This document shows positions 26,625-35,944 of a stretch of DNA of 64,000 bases, piece by piece. The stretch comes from Lentzea cavernae. Its GTDB lineage: Bacteria > Actinomycetota > Actinomycetes > Mycobacteriales > Pseudonocardiaceae. Under the pieces are notes generated by a model. It searched no databases and was not told the DNA's origin. It was given only the letters and a program-made list of their open reading frames with translations. How positions within the stretch are numbered: the stretch's first letter is position 1; every line of letters begins with the position of its first letter. The stretch spans positions 372,001 to 436,000 of the forward strand of contig NZ_BNAR01000007.1 of NCBI RefSeq assembly GCF_014653695.1, written 5' to 3'. The position numbers were made by a program, and so were the translations under genes.

Positions 26625-26660
26625 TTGTGAAGTGAGTTCACAAGCAATACGGTTGTGAAC
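26625..26660. promoter_or_regulatory. TTGTGAA palindrome and half-site between PP2C and methylase genes
   Basis: TTGTGAA (26625-26631) and TTCACAA (26637-26643) form a perfect 7-bp inverted repeat with a 5-nt spacer. A third copy, GTTGTGAAC (26652-26660), abuts the methylase ATG. The methylase itself has an N-terminal HTH, so it is a good candidate for binding here and controlling both divergent promoters. Confidence 0.6.
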
Positions 26661-28043
26661 ATGGATGAGACGGTCAACGCCGGGGACATCGCGCGGCTCG
26701 CCGAGGTGGGGCGGGCCGCCGTGTCGAACTGGCGGCGGCGGTTCGAGGACTTCCCGGCGCCGGTCGGCGGGACGGCCTCCAGTCCGTTGTACCTGCTTCG
26801 CGACGTCGAGTCATGGCTGAAGCGCAACGGGAAGCCGTTCCGGGTCTCGCCGGCCGAGCGGTTGTGGACCCAGCTGCGGACCCACGACGACCTGAAGCTC
26901 GGTGAGGCGCTCGCCTCGATCGAGACGGACGCGGAGACCTTCGAGTTCCTCCACGAGCGCTACCTCGAAGCCCACTCACGGCTGTTGAACCCCACTCCAC
27001 CCGAGGTGATCGACGTCGTCCTGGCCACGACCGACGGCGACACGGTGATCGACCCCGCGTGCGGCACGGGCGGTCTGCTGAAGGCCTCCAAGGCGCGGAA
27101 CAAGATCGGGCAGGAGCTCGACCCGGTGTCCGCGGTCATCGCACGGCGCCGGCTGCCGCACGCTCAGATCTTCACGGGCGACTCGTTGCGGCACAACGGG
27201 GTCCAGGAGAAGGCCGACGCGGTCGTGTGCGATCCGCCGTGGCACGACAGGGCGTGGGGGCACGAGGAGCTGGTCGGCGACGCCCGCTGGACCTACGGCC
27301 TGCCGCCGCGCGGTGAGCCCGAGCTGGCCTGGTTGCAGCACTGCCTGTCGCTGACCAAGCCGGGTGGCCTGGCGGCCGTGCTGATGCCGTCGGCGGCGGC
27401 GTCCAGGAGGCCGGGCAAGCGCATCAGGGGGAACCTCCTGCGCGCGGGGGCCGTCAGAGCGGTCATGACCGTGCAGCCGGGACGCGACCTGTGGCTGCTG
27501 CGCAACCCGATCGGCCGCGCGCCCGAGCACATCGCGCTGCTGGAGACGCCCGGACCGCTCGACCCCAACACGCGGGTGATCGACCTGCTGGACGACGACG
27601 TCGACCTCAGCCCGTCGCGCCGCAACGGCACCGACGCGTCCGCCTACCTCGCGGCCCAGCCGGCGTTCGCGCTGCCTCAGCTCCCCGAGCTGCGCGGGCA
27701 GGACGCTCCCCCGATGACGACGATCGGCGAACTGGTCAGGGCCGCGCCCGGCGAGCACGTCGTCCTGTCCCCCACCGGCGCGACGTACGAGATCGACCCG
27801 CGCAAGGTCGACCCCGACTTCCTCGAGGGCGTGCTGCGCGCCGCGTTCGCCCGCACGCCGACCGGCTCGACCCGGCTCGACGTCAGGAGGACGCAGGTCC
27901 CGTCGCTGCCGATCGACGCACAACGCCGGTACGGCAGGACGTTCAAGCAGCTCAAGGCGCTCGAGGACGGGCTCGCGGAGGCCGCGGCGCTCGTCGGGCT
28001 CGGGTACGCGGGTCTGCTGGGCGGACAGGTCGGACCGGCGTGA
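26661..28043 (+). CDS. HTH-containing N6-adenine DNA methylase
   Basis: A 460-residue predicted DNA methyltransferase. Residues 1-60 are a helix-turn-helix of the kind seen in phage-type regulators (ARLAEVGRAAVSNWRRRF, then a wing LYLLRDVESWLKRNG). The HsdM/N6-methylase domain has SAM motif I DPACGTGGLL (Asp131) and catalytic motif IV DPPW (Asp191) in place of the usual NPPF/Y. A C-terminal region (RYGRTFKQLKALEDGLAEAA) resembles the helical tail of type I M subunits. No restriction or specificity subunit is nearby, so it is an orphan. It is 16 bp upstream of a kinase gene. ATG 26661 or GTG 26655 may start it. Confidence 0.85.
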   Translation: MDETVNAGDIARLAEVGRAAVSNWRRRFEDFPAPVGGTASSPLYLLRDVESWLKRNGKPFRVSPAERLWTQLRTHDDLKLGEALASIETDAETFEFLHERYLEAHSRLLNPTPPEVIDVVLATTDGDTVIDPACGTGGLLKASKARNKIGQELDPVSAVIARRRLPHAQIFTGDSLRHNGVQEKADAVVCDPPWHDRAWGHEELVGDARWTYGLPPRGEPELAWLQHCLSLTKPGGLAAVLMPSAAASRRPGKRIRGNLLRAGAVRAVMTVQPGRDLWLLRNPIGRAPEHIALLETPGPLDPNTRVIDLLDDDVDLSPSRRNGTDASAYLAAQPAFALPQLPELRGQDAPPMTTIGELVRAAPGEHVVLSPTGATYEIDPRKVDPDFLEGVLRAAFARTPTGSTRLDVRRTQVPSLPIDAQRRYGRTFKQLKALEDGLAEAAALVGLGYAGLLGGQVGPA

Positions 28044-28059
28044 AGGTTAGGCTTCCCCG

Positions 28060-29007
28060 GTGCTGATCGCCGACCGCTACGAGATCGACGACCTGCCGCT
28101 GGGGCGGGGTGGCATGGGTGCCGTGCACAAGGGGCGGGACCTGCGCCTGGATCGGCGCGTCGCGGTCAAGCTCCTGCGGCTGCCCGGCAGTGATGACGAG
28201 GTGGCGCAACGGTTCGCGCGCGAGGCGAGGATCGTCGCGAAGCTGGAGCACCCCGGAGTGCCCGTCCTGTACGACTACGGGACGTTCGAGCAGCGCCTGT
28301 TCCAGGTCATGCAGTTCGTCGACGGCGTCACGGTGGCCGATCTGGTCGGCGAGTTCGGTCCCCTGCCGGAGGCTTGGGCCGCGAACATCGCCGCGCAGGC
28401 CGCCGCGGTCCTCGCGGCCGCGCACGAACGCGGCATCTGCCACCGCGATCTCAAGCCCACCAACCTGATGCTGTGCCCGGACGGCGCGGTGAAGGTGCTC
28501 GACTTCGGCCTCGCGCTGCTGCGGGAGAGCGACGTCGCGCCGTTCAGCCGGGCCGGTCAGATCCTCGGCACGCCGAGCTACATGGCGCCCGAGCAGATCC
28601 AGCGCGGGATCGCCGAGCCGCGCAGCGACCTGTACGCGCTGGGGTGCGTGCTGCACGAGATGCTGACGGGCGACCAGCTCTTCACCGGCCCGACGGCCTA
28701 CGCGGTGTTCGACAAGCACGTCAAGGAAGCACCGCCGAGAACGGCGGGAGCGCTCGACCCCGTGGTGCAGCGGCTGCTGGCCAAGGACCCTCAAGACCGG
28801 CCCGCGACGGCGCTCGAGGTCTTCGACGACCTGCAAGGGTTTGCGCAGGACCCACCGGCGTTGCCGGGCTTCGTGCGGGACGGCTCGACGGCGATGTACT
28901 CGAGCGTGCAGGTCAGGCCGGGATTCGGTTCACCTCGTGGTCACCTGTCGCCCACAGGTGCTGCACCGCGTACGCCCGCCACGGCCGCCACGCCTCCGAA
29001 CGCCTGA
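28060..29007 (+). CDS. Soluble Hanks-type Ser/Thr protein kinase
   Basis: A 315-residue active-looking kinase: glycine loop GRGGMGAVHKG, Lys37 in VAVKLL, catalytic loop HRDLKPTN (residues 128-135), DFG, and the activation segment ending GTPSYMAPEQ. Residues 265-315 form a short Pro/Ala/Thr-rich tail without a membrane helix, so it is cytosolic. It starts with GTG 28060, 16 bp behind the methylase, and is presumably co-transcribed with it; a PP2C phosphatase is encoded just beyond the methylase on the other strand. The 3' end overlaps the convergent alkA gene by 95 bp. Confidence 0.92.
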   Translation: MLIADRYEIDDLPLGRGGMGAVHKGRDLRLDRRVAVKLLRLPGSDDEVAQRFAREARIVAKLEHPGVPVLYDYGTFEQRLFQVMQFVDGVTVADLVGEFGPLPEAWAANIAAQAAAVLAAAHERGICHRDLKPTNLMLCPDGAVKVLDFGLALLRESDVAPFSRAGQILGTPSYMAPEQIQRGIAEPRSDLYALGCVLHEMLTGDQLFTGPTAYAVFDKHVKEAPPRTAGALDPVVQRLLAKDPQDRPATALEVFDDLQGFAQDPPALPGFVRDGSTAMYSSVQVRPGFGSPRGHLSPTGAAPRTPATAATPPNA

Positions 29008-29785
29008 CCAGCGCCGCCGGGGTCGACGGCAGGCCCAGCGCCTCGGCGGCCAGCCTGATGCCGAGGTCGGTCGGCAGGAACGCGTCGTCGTCGCCCAACG
29101 CGCGCATCAGGATCGACTCGACGGTCCACGGGCCGAAGCCGGGCAGCGACAACAGCTCCTCGCGCGCGGCGGCCCGGTCCGCCCCGGGAGACAGGTCCAA
29201 ACCGGACCCCAGCGCACCGAGCAGCGCGGCCATCGTGCGGCGCCGCGACGCGGGCACCGCCATCTCGTCGACGTCGAACGACAGCGGGAACAGGAACAGG
29301 TCCCCCACCGGCGTGCCGTGCGCCGCCACGAGCCGTGCGGCGTGCGTGCGCGCTGCCTTCGTCGACACCTGCTGGCCCAGCACGGCCCTAACGGCGAACT
29401 CCGCGCCGTCCACCGTGCGCGGCACACGGCGGCCGGGCGCAGCGGAAATCAACGGTGCCAAAAGGGGATCCTCGGACAACGCGGCGTCCACCGCCAATGG
29501 ATCGGCGTCGAGGTCCAGCAGAAACCGGCAAAGGTCTAGAGCACTGGCCAAATCGCCGGGATCGGACAGTTCCAGCGTGCAGGCGACGTGGTCGGGGAAC
29601 GGTCGCAAAGAGGCGATCCCGAAACCGGAAGGAAGTCGCAAGCTCCGCCGGTAGACACCGTCGCGCCACTCCTCCACGCCCGGCACGGCGGTGGCGATGA
29701 GGTGGCCGAACAGGTTGTCCGGGTGAAGAGGTGCTTGAAAGGACAACCGTTCCGAGAACGTGCTCAACCGCATGTCCACCAGCAT
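28913..29785 (-). CDS. DNA-3-methyladenine glycosylase II (AlkA type)
   Basis: A 290-residue base-excision repair glycosylase. The N-terminal TBP-like AlkA domain (residues 5-110) is followed by the HhH-GPD domain: VLGQQVSTKAARTHAARLVA, the hairpin LLSLPGFGPWTVESILMRAL and the catalytic Asp in FLPTDLGIRLA. The Ada methyl-transfer and AraC parts found in Ada-AlkA fusions are absent. ATG 29785 (MLVDMRLSTFSE) is chosen, with ACAGGA 7 nt upstream; in-frame upstream codons look non-family. It overlaps the 3' end of the kinase gene. Confidence 0.88.
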   Translation of the reverse strand: MLVDMRLSTFSERLSFQAPLHPDNLFGHLIATAVPGVEEWRDGVYRRSLRLPSGFGIASLRPFPDHVACTLELSDPGDLASALDLCRFLLDLDADPLAVDAALSEDPLLAPLISAAPGRRVPRTVDGAEFAVRAVLGQQVSTKAARTHAARLVAAHGTPVGDLFLFPLSFDVDEMAVPASRRRTMAALLGALGSGLDLSPGADRAAAREELLSLPGFGPWTVESILMRALGDDDAFLPTDLGIRLAAEALGLPSTPAALVRRSEAWRPWRAYAVQHLWATGDHEVNRIPA

Positions 29786-29915
29786 GACGCCATTCCTGTC
29801 GAGACGCTGGCGGGAAAGCGACATCATTCCGGACGGGGCCAACCGGGTGACCTGCTTCGCAGCAAGAATATCCGTGGCTAGGCTGACCTCAGCGCCGTTG
29901 CAGCAGTTGTCACGT

Positions 29916-30629
29916 TCAGCAGGGAAGGGCGGCGTCGCGTGCGATGAGAGCGGCCTGGACGCGGTTGTCGCACCGGAGTTTCGTCAGCAGTCGGCTGACA
30001 TGGGCTTTGATGGCCCCTTCCGAGAGGTACATGAGCCGTGCGATGCGTGCGTTCGCCATGCCCTGCGCCAGGTACACCAACACTTCCTGTTCGCGTCGGG
30101 TGAGCAGGCTGATGCGGCTGCGCGCGGCGTCACGGCGTTCCGAGTCGGCGCCGGTGAAGTGGTCGATCAACGCACGCGTGGCGGACGGCGAGAGCATCGC
30201 CTCTCCGGCGGCCACGGCTCGCACGGCGTTCACGAGCGCGCCGGGTTCTCCGTTCTTGAACAGGAATCCCGCCGCACCGGCGCGCAACGCCGGGAAGAGC
30301 ATCTCCTCGGTGTGCGGGGTGCACAGCAGGACCACCTGCGTGCCCGGCACGTGCCTGCGCACCAGCCGCACGGCCGCGAGGCCCTCCATGCCGGGCATGG
30401 ACGCGTCCATCAGCAGCACCTGCGGGCGCTGGCGCCGCGCGAGTTCGAGCGCGCCGCCGCCGTCGCCGGCCTCACCGACCACCACGACGCCGCCAGACCG
30501 TTCCAGCACACCGCGGACCCCGGTGCGGATCAGCACCTGGTCGTCCGCGATGCCCACGGTGATCGTGCGCGGTTTGTCCACCAGCTGCAGACCTGCGCTC
30601 GTCCACGAAGTGCTCGTCGTCAACGTCAT
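29916..30629 (-). CDS. NarL/LuxR-type response regulator (orphan)
   Basis: A 237-residue response regulator. The receiver domain (about 22-140) has the acid pair ADDQ, the phospho-acceptor Asp in LLMDASMPGMEG, a Thr in LLCTPHT and the Lys in FLFKNG. The C-terminal LuxR HTH reads LTRREQEVLVYLAQGMANAR, IARLMYLSEGAIKAHVSRLL. There is a 20-residue Thr/Ser-rich N-terminal lead. No sensor kinase is encoded next to it, so its partner lies elsewhere. The gene is divergent from the large LuxR-type ATPase regulator, 204 bp away. Confidence 0.92.
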   Translation of the reverse strand: MTLTTSTSWTSAGLQLVDKPRTITVGIADDQVLIRTGVRGVLERSGGVVVVGEAGDGGGALELARRQRPQVLLMDASMPGMEGLAAVRLVRRHVPGTQVVLLCTPHTEEMLFPALRAGAAGFLFKNGEPGALVNAVRAVAAGEAMLSPSATRALIDHFTGADSERRDAARSRISLLTRREQEVLVYLAQGMANARIARLMYLSEGAIKAHVSRLLTKLRCDNRVQAALIARDAALPC

Positions 30630-30833
30630 GCCGACTCCCTGTCAGACCGGACCAGCTTCCAGTTTGTTCCCGAACGAGAGCCGCGGGAAGGCAGGCATAA
30701 CGACCAGGTCGCGAACCGTCTCGCCCGTATCGAGCCGTAACGGGTCGCACGCACCTGCTCACCCCGCACCACCTGCCAGAACGCCGGACCGAGACAGGAA
30801 CACCCTGCCGTTACGGCTGGAGGAGAAGGACTC

Positions 30834-33239
30834 ATGACCAGCAACGGGCGTTGCGCACTGTGCGACGGCACGATGCCTCCCGCCACCTCCGAGCAACGCA
30901 GGTCCTACTGCTCCAACGCGTGCCGCCAACGGGCCTACCGCCGCCGTGTCACCGTGTCCGCGGCAACGCCCGCGGCCAGGCAGAACCTGCGCGTCCTCTC
31001 GAACCTGCCCGCCGCGCGCGACACGTTCGTCGGCCGCCAGCAGGAGCTGTCGAAGATCGACCAGCTGTTGCGCAGGCATCGTCTCGTTACGCTCGTCGGC
31101 GGTGCGGGTGCGGGCAAGACGCGGCTCGCCCTGGAGGCGGCGGGCCGGCTGCGGCGCGGGCGGACCGACCGGGTCCTGCTGGTCGCGCTGGGCGAGATCA
31201 CCGCGTCCCGAGACGTCGTGCCTGCCCTCGCCGACGCGCTCGGAGTCCTCGTCCAGGCCGACGAACCGTTGCGCGACACCGTGGTCGAGACGCTCGTGAA
31301 CATGAAGGCTGTCGTGGTCCTCGACAACTGCGAGCACCTCCTCGACACGTGCGCCGAACTCACCGACACGCTGCTGAACCGGTGCCCCGGCGTCCGGGTC
31401 CTCGCGACCTCGCGCGAAGCGCTGTGGATCACCGGTGAGGTCAGCTTCCACGTCGAGGGCCTGCCCGTTCCCTCGACGGATCGGGACCTGGTCACGACGG
31501 CGGCGCCGCGCTCGGAGGCCGTGAAGCTGTTCGTGGACAGGGCTCGTGAGCGCAAGCCCGACTTCCGGCTGACGACGAGCGACACGGCCGCGGTCGCGTT
31601 GCTGTGCGCACGACTCGAGGGCATGCCGCTCGCGATCGAACTCGCGGCGCGGTGGGTGCAGTTGTTGCCGGTCACGGACATCTGCGACCGCATGGACGAG
31701 CCGCTGGAACTGCTGACGCTGGGCTGCCGCAAGTCGCCGTCGCGCCAGAGCTCGTTGCGCGAGGCCATCGACTGGAGCTACCGGCTGCTGGAGCCGGACG
31801 AGCAGTTCGCGCTGCGGCGGCTCTCGGTGTTCGACGGCGGCTTCGACCTGGCAGCGGCCAACGAGGTCTGCTCATCGGAGCGCTTCGCGGAACCGGTGCT
31901 CGACGTGCTGTCCCGGTTGCAGGCGAAGTCGTTGCTGTCGGCCACCCCCGGCACGACCCGCTTCCGGCAGCTGGAGACGATCCGGCTGCACGCCAGGGAG
32001 AAGCTGCTGGCGGCCGGTGAGCTCGACACCGCCTACGAGGCGCTGGCCCGCTGGTTCACCGACCTGTCGGACGCGCTGCTCACGACTCCGCTGTCGATGC
32101 CCGCGGACGTGCAGCTCAAGCTCGACAACCACGTCGACAGCCTGCTCGGCACGGTCGAGTGGGCGGCGGACCGCCGCGACGAGCGCCTGTTGCTGCTGAC
32201 GGCCGCCCTCGCGGACTGCGCCGCCCGGCGAGGACGGCTCGGCCAGGCCCGCGTGATGCTGCGGGACGCGCTGCGGCGACCGTCCACGCGGGACGACTAC
32301 CGGTGCGTGGCCCTCAACCACGCCGCCCGGTTCGCGGCCGAGCAGGGTGATCACGACGAGGCCGCGGAACTGTCCCGCGCGGCCTCGCGACTGGCGCCGG
32401 ACAGCTCGACGGCCCTGGGGATGAGCTGCCGCAGCACGTTGGCGGCGGTGCAGCAGTCCTCGGGCGAGTGGGAGGCCTCGGACAAGAACAACACCGAGTG
32501 CCTGCGCGTCGCCGAGTTGCTGGGCGAGCCCCTCGCCCGTGCGCAGGCTCTGGTCGATCTGGCACGCACGGCACTGCCGCTGGGCAAGCACGAACGCGCC
32601 GAGAAGGACGTCATGTCCGCGTTGCCCATCTCACGCGCGTCGGGCGTTCCCGCGCGCATCGCCTCCGCGCTGAACACCCGCGGCGCCGTCGCGTTGGTGC
32701 AGGGCGAACTCGACGAGTCCGCGCACGCCTTCCAGGAGGCTCTGCGCATGGACGGCATCAACCCGTTGACCGCTCCTGACGCCTTGGAAGGCCTCGCCGT
32801 GGTCGCGTTGATGCGCGGTCAGGCCGAGCGCGCGCTACGGCTTGAAGCGACCGGACGAGCCATGCGCCGCTCTGTCGGCGTGGTGCCGAATCCGTTCTGG
32901 GCGGAGAAGGTCGCCGGAGCCATGCGCACCGCACGGCTGATGCTCCCCGTCGCGCGCGCAGAGGCCGTCAGCACGCCGTTGACCGCCGCGGAGACCGAGG
33001 CGTTCATCCAGGACGAGGTGTGGCTCGACCGCACGGAGGCCGCCTTCGACTCGCTGGACGACCACGAGCGGCGGGTGATCGCGCTGCTCGCGACGGGCCT
33101 GACGAACCAGCAGATCGCGAACCGGCTCAACGTGTCCGTGCGGACCGTGGCCTCGCGGCTGCTGCGACTGCGGGAGAAGCTGGGGTTGCAGAGCCGCGAG
33201 GACGTCGCCGCGTGGGGTGCGGAGCGGGCTATCGGCTGA
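30834..33239 (+). CDS. STAND ATPase regulator with N-terminal zinc finger and C-terminal LuxR HTH
   Basis: An 801-residue regulator. The N-terminus has a four-Cys finger, CALCDGTMP and YCSNACRQRAYRRR, of the FCS/MYM-like type seen on some actinomycete regulators. Next comes an NB-ARC-like ATPase (TFVGRQQEL, Walker A GGAGAGKTRLA near residue 98, Walker B VVVLDNCEHL, sensor LATSREAL, and GMPLAIELAA). A TPR-like helical region follows, then a LuxR HTH (LLATGLTNQQIANRLNVSVR). Ligand and targets are unknown. AGGAGAAGGA precedes the ATG. The 3' end overlaps the convergent HAD gene by 11 bp. Confidence 0.88.
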   Translation: MTSNGRCALCDGTMPPATSEQRRSYCSNACRQRAYRRRVTVSAATPAARQNLRVLSNLPAARDTFVGRQQELSKIDQLLRRHRLVTLVGGAGAGKTRLALEAAGRLRRGRTDRVLLVALGEITASRDVVPALADALGVLVQADEPLRDTVVETLVNMKAVVVLDNCEHLLDTCAELTDTLLNRCPGVRVLATSREALWITGEVSFHVEGLPVPSTDRDLVTTAAPRSEAVKLFVDRARERKPDFRLTTSDTAAVALLCARLEGMPLAIELAARWVQLLPVTDICDRMDEPLELLTLGCRKSPSRQSSLREAIDWSYRLLEPDEQFALRRLSVFDGGFDLAAANEVCSSERFAEPVLDVLSRLQAKSLLSATPGTTRFRQLETIRLHAREKLLAAGELDTAYEALARWFTDLSDALLTTPLSMPADVQLKLDNHVDSLLGTVEWAADRRDERLLLLTAALADCAARRGRLGQARVMLRDALRRPSTRDDYRCVALNHAARFAAEQGDHDEAAELSRAASRLAPDSSTALGMSCRSTLAAVQQSSGEWEASDKNNTECLRVAELLGEPLARAQALVDLARTALPLGKHERAEKDVMSALPISRASGVPARIASALNTRGAVALVQGELDESAHAFQEALRMDGINPLTAPDALEGLAVVALMRGQAERALRLEATGRAMRRSVGVVPNPFWAEKVAGAMRTARLMLPVARAEAVSTPLTAAETEAFIQDEVWLDRTEAAFDSLDDHERRVIALLATGLTNQQIANRLNVSVRTVASRLLRLREKLGLQSREDVAAWGAERAIG

Positions 33240-33888
33240 GCGCGTACACGTCGACCCACAGCCGGCACATCACCTTGGCCGCCAGCGTCGCGTCGGCGGC
33301 GTGCTGCGCGGCCAGGTGCAGCGCCTCGGTGGGCGCGCTGGAGATCGCGAGCACCGTCATCCCGGCGGCGTGCGCCGAGCGGATGCCCGGCCCGGAGTCC
33401 TCGACGGCGAGGCACTGACCGGGTTCCAGCCCCAGCTTGCGCGCCGCCACCAGGTAAGGGTCGGGCGCCGGCTTGCCGTTCGCGACCTCCTCGCCGCTCA
33501 CGATCACCTGCACGTGCCGCAGGATCCCGGACGCCGACGCGGCGGCCCGCACGTACCTCCGAGGCGCCGCCGACACGATCCCGACGGGCCCGAGCTCCGC
33601 GGCGAGGGCGACGAGGTCCGCGGCCCCCGGCTGGAGTCCGAACGTGCCGCGCGCGATCGCGTCGACCATGCCGTCGACGCACTCCGACACGGCGCGTTCC
33701 GGCGTCAGGCCGTCGCAGCGGTCGGCGAGGTAGGCACCCCAGGTCGTCCTGCCCTGGATCGCGGCCCAGTCGGCGCGGGTCCACGAGCGGTCGTGGCGGG
33801 CGGCGACAGCGGTGATGACCTGGTTCCAGGTCGCCGCGCTGTCCACGAGGGTGTCGTCGAGGTTGAAGACGGTCGCGAGAAGCGTCAC
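33229..33888 (-). CDS. HAD-superfamily protein lacking the nucleophilic Asp
   Basis: A 219-residue HAD subfamily IA protein (beta-phosphoglucomutase/phosphatase-like). Motif I, normally DxDxT, reads VFNLDDTLVDS: the nucleophile is Asn9, encoded by AAC, while the second Asp is kept. Motif II is GIVSAAPRR, motif III includes NGKPAPDPYL, and motif IV AVEDSGPGIRSA. All other motifs are intact. With the nucleophile lost it should not turn over phosphate esters, and may be a binding protein; a recent mutation or sequencing error is the alternative. GTG 33888 is the only start consistent with motif I. Confidence 0.82.
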   Translation of the reverse strand: MTLLATVFNLDDTLVDSAATWNQVITAVAARHDRSWTRADWAAIQGRTTWGAYLADRCDGLTPERAVSECVDGMVDAIARGTFGLQPGAADLVALAAELGPVGIVSAAPRRYVRAAASASGILRHVQVIVSGEEVANGKPAPDPYLVAARKLGLEPGQCLAVEDSGPGIRSAHAAGMTVLAISSAPTEALHLAAQHAADATLAAKVMCRLWVDVYALSR

Positions 33889-34180
33889 TCGATCATGGTT
33901 GAGGCAGGGGGCGCGGGGACGCTCGGCGGACCACCTGGTTTGACCCGATGGTGCGAACTTGGCGCAGTGCGCTTCGGAATCGATTCGGCACACCTGGGTC
34001 AGGCCACGTCGGGGCGAAACACTTTGACCTGGAACGAAATCAGCTCGACCGTCCAGTGTGGGCAGTCGCCGCGACACGGCTTGTCGTCTCGCGACCCCGC
34101 CGATGTTGACCAATAGCCCGGAACCGGACACCCGGGGACGTACTAAACCGTTTTCGAACTGCTCCATTCGAGTGACGGCA

Positions 34181-34194
34181 GAGGTCTAGACCTT
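34181..34194. promoter_or_regulatory. DasR-responsive element 1 upstream of chitinase
   Basis: AGGTCTAGACCT at 34182-34193 is a perfect 12-bp palindrome that shares GGTCTAGACC with the site before the LPMO gene. It lies about 60 bp before the chitinase start. Confidence 0.8.
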
Positions 34195-34203
34195 GACCTT
34201 CGA

Positions 34204-34217
34204 GTGGTCTAAACCAC
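34204..34217. promoter_or_regulatory. DasR-responsive element 2 upstream of chitinase
   Basis: GTGGTCTAAACCAC is a near-perfect 14-bp dre palindrome, its centre 23 bp from that of site 1, about two helical turns, so two DasR dimers could bind the same face. Confidence 0.8.
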
Positions 34218-34251
34218 ATCGTTCCGGTACCCCCTGCGACTGAGGAGACCG

Positions 34252-35868
<1,617 letters not shown>

Positions 35869-35900
35869 ATCTTCTGGGGTAGTCCTTCATAAACGCCGGG

Positions 35901-35936
35901 AGGGGAGCTGGGTCAACCCAGCTCCCCTTTTGTTTT
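35901..35936 (+). terminator. Intrinsic terminator after chitinase
   Basis: A perfect 13-bp inverted repeat (AGGGGAGCTGGGT / ACCCAGCTCCCCT, 2-nt centre) is followed by TTTGTTTT, a textbook rho-independent terminator 32 bp after the stop. It also serves the convergent serine hydrolase gene poorly, since the T-run is on one side only. Confidence 0.9.
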
Positions 35937-35944
35937 GCCCTCAA

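Larger units (their letters stand above)
33889..34251. other. Regulatory region before the chitinase gene
   Basis: This 363-bp region is less GC-rich than its surroundings and lies between the divergent HAD and chitinase starts. Besides the two dre sites near its right end, a Shine-Dalgarno (GAGGAG) at about 34242-34247 is evident. I see no small gene in the rest. Confidence 0.6.

Noticed and set aside
25910..29007. A BREX or Pgl defence locus.
   Set aside because: Only a methylase, a kinase and a phosphatase are present; PglZ, PglY/BrxC, BrxA/B and BrxL are not encoded nearby.
29531..29543. AGGTCTAGAGCA, similar to a dre site.
   Set aside because: It lies inside the alkA coding region, and one arm is broken.
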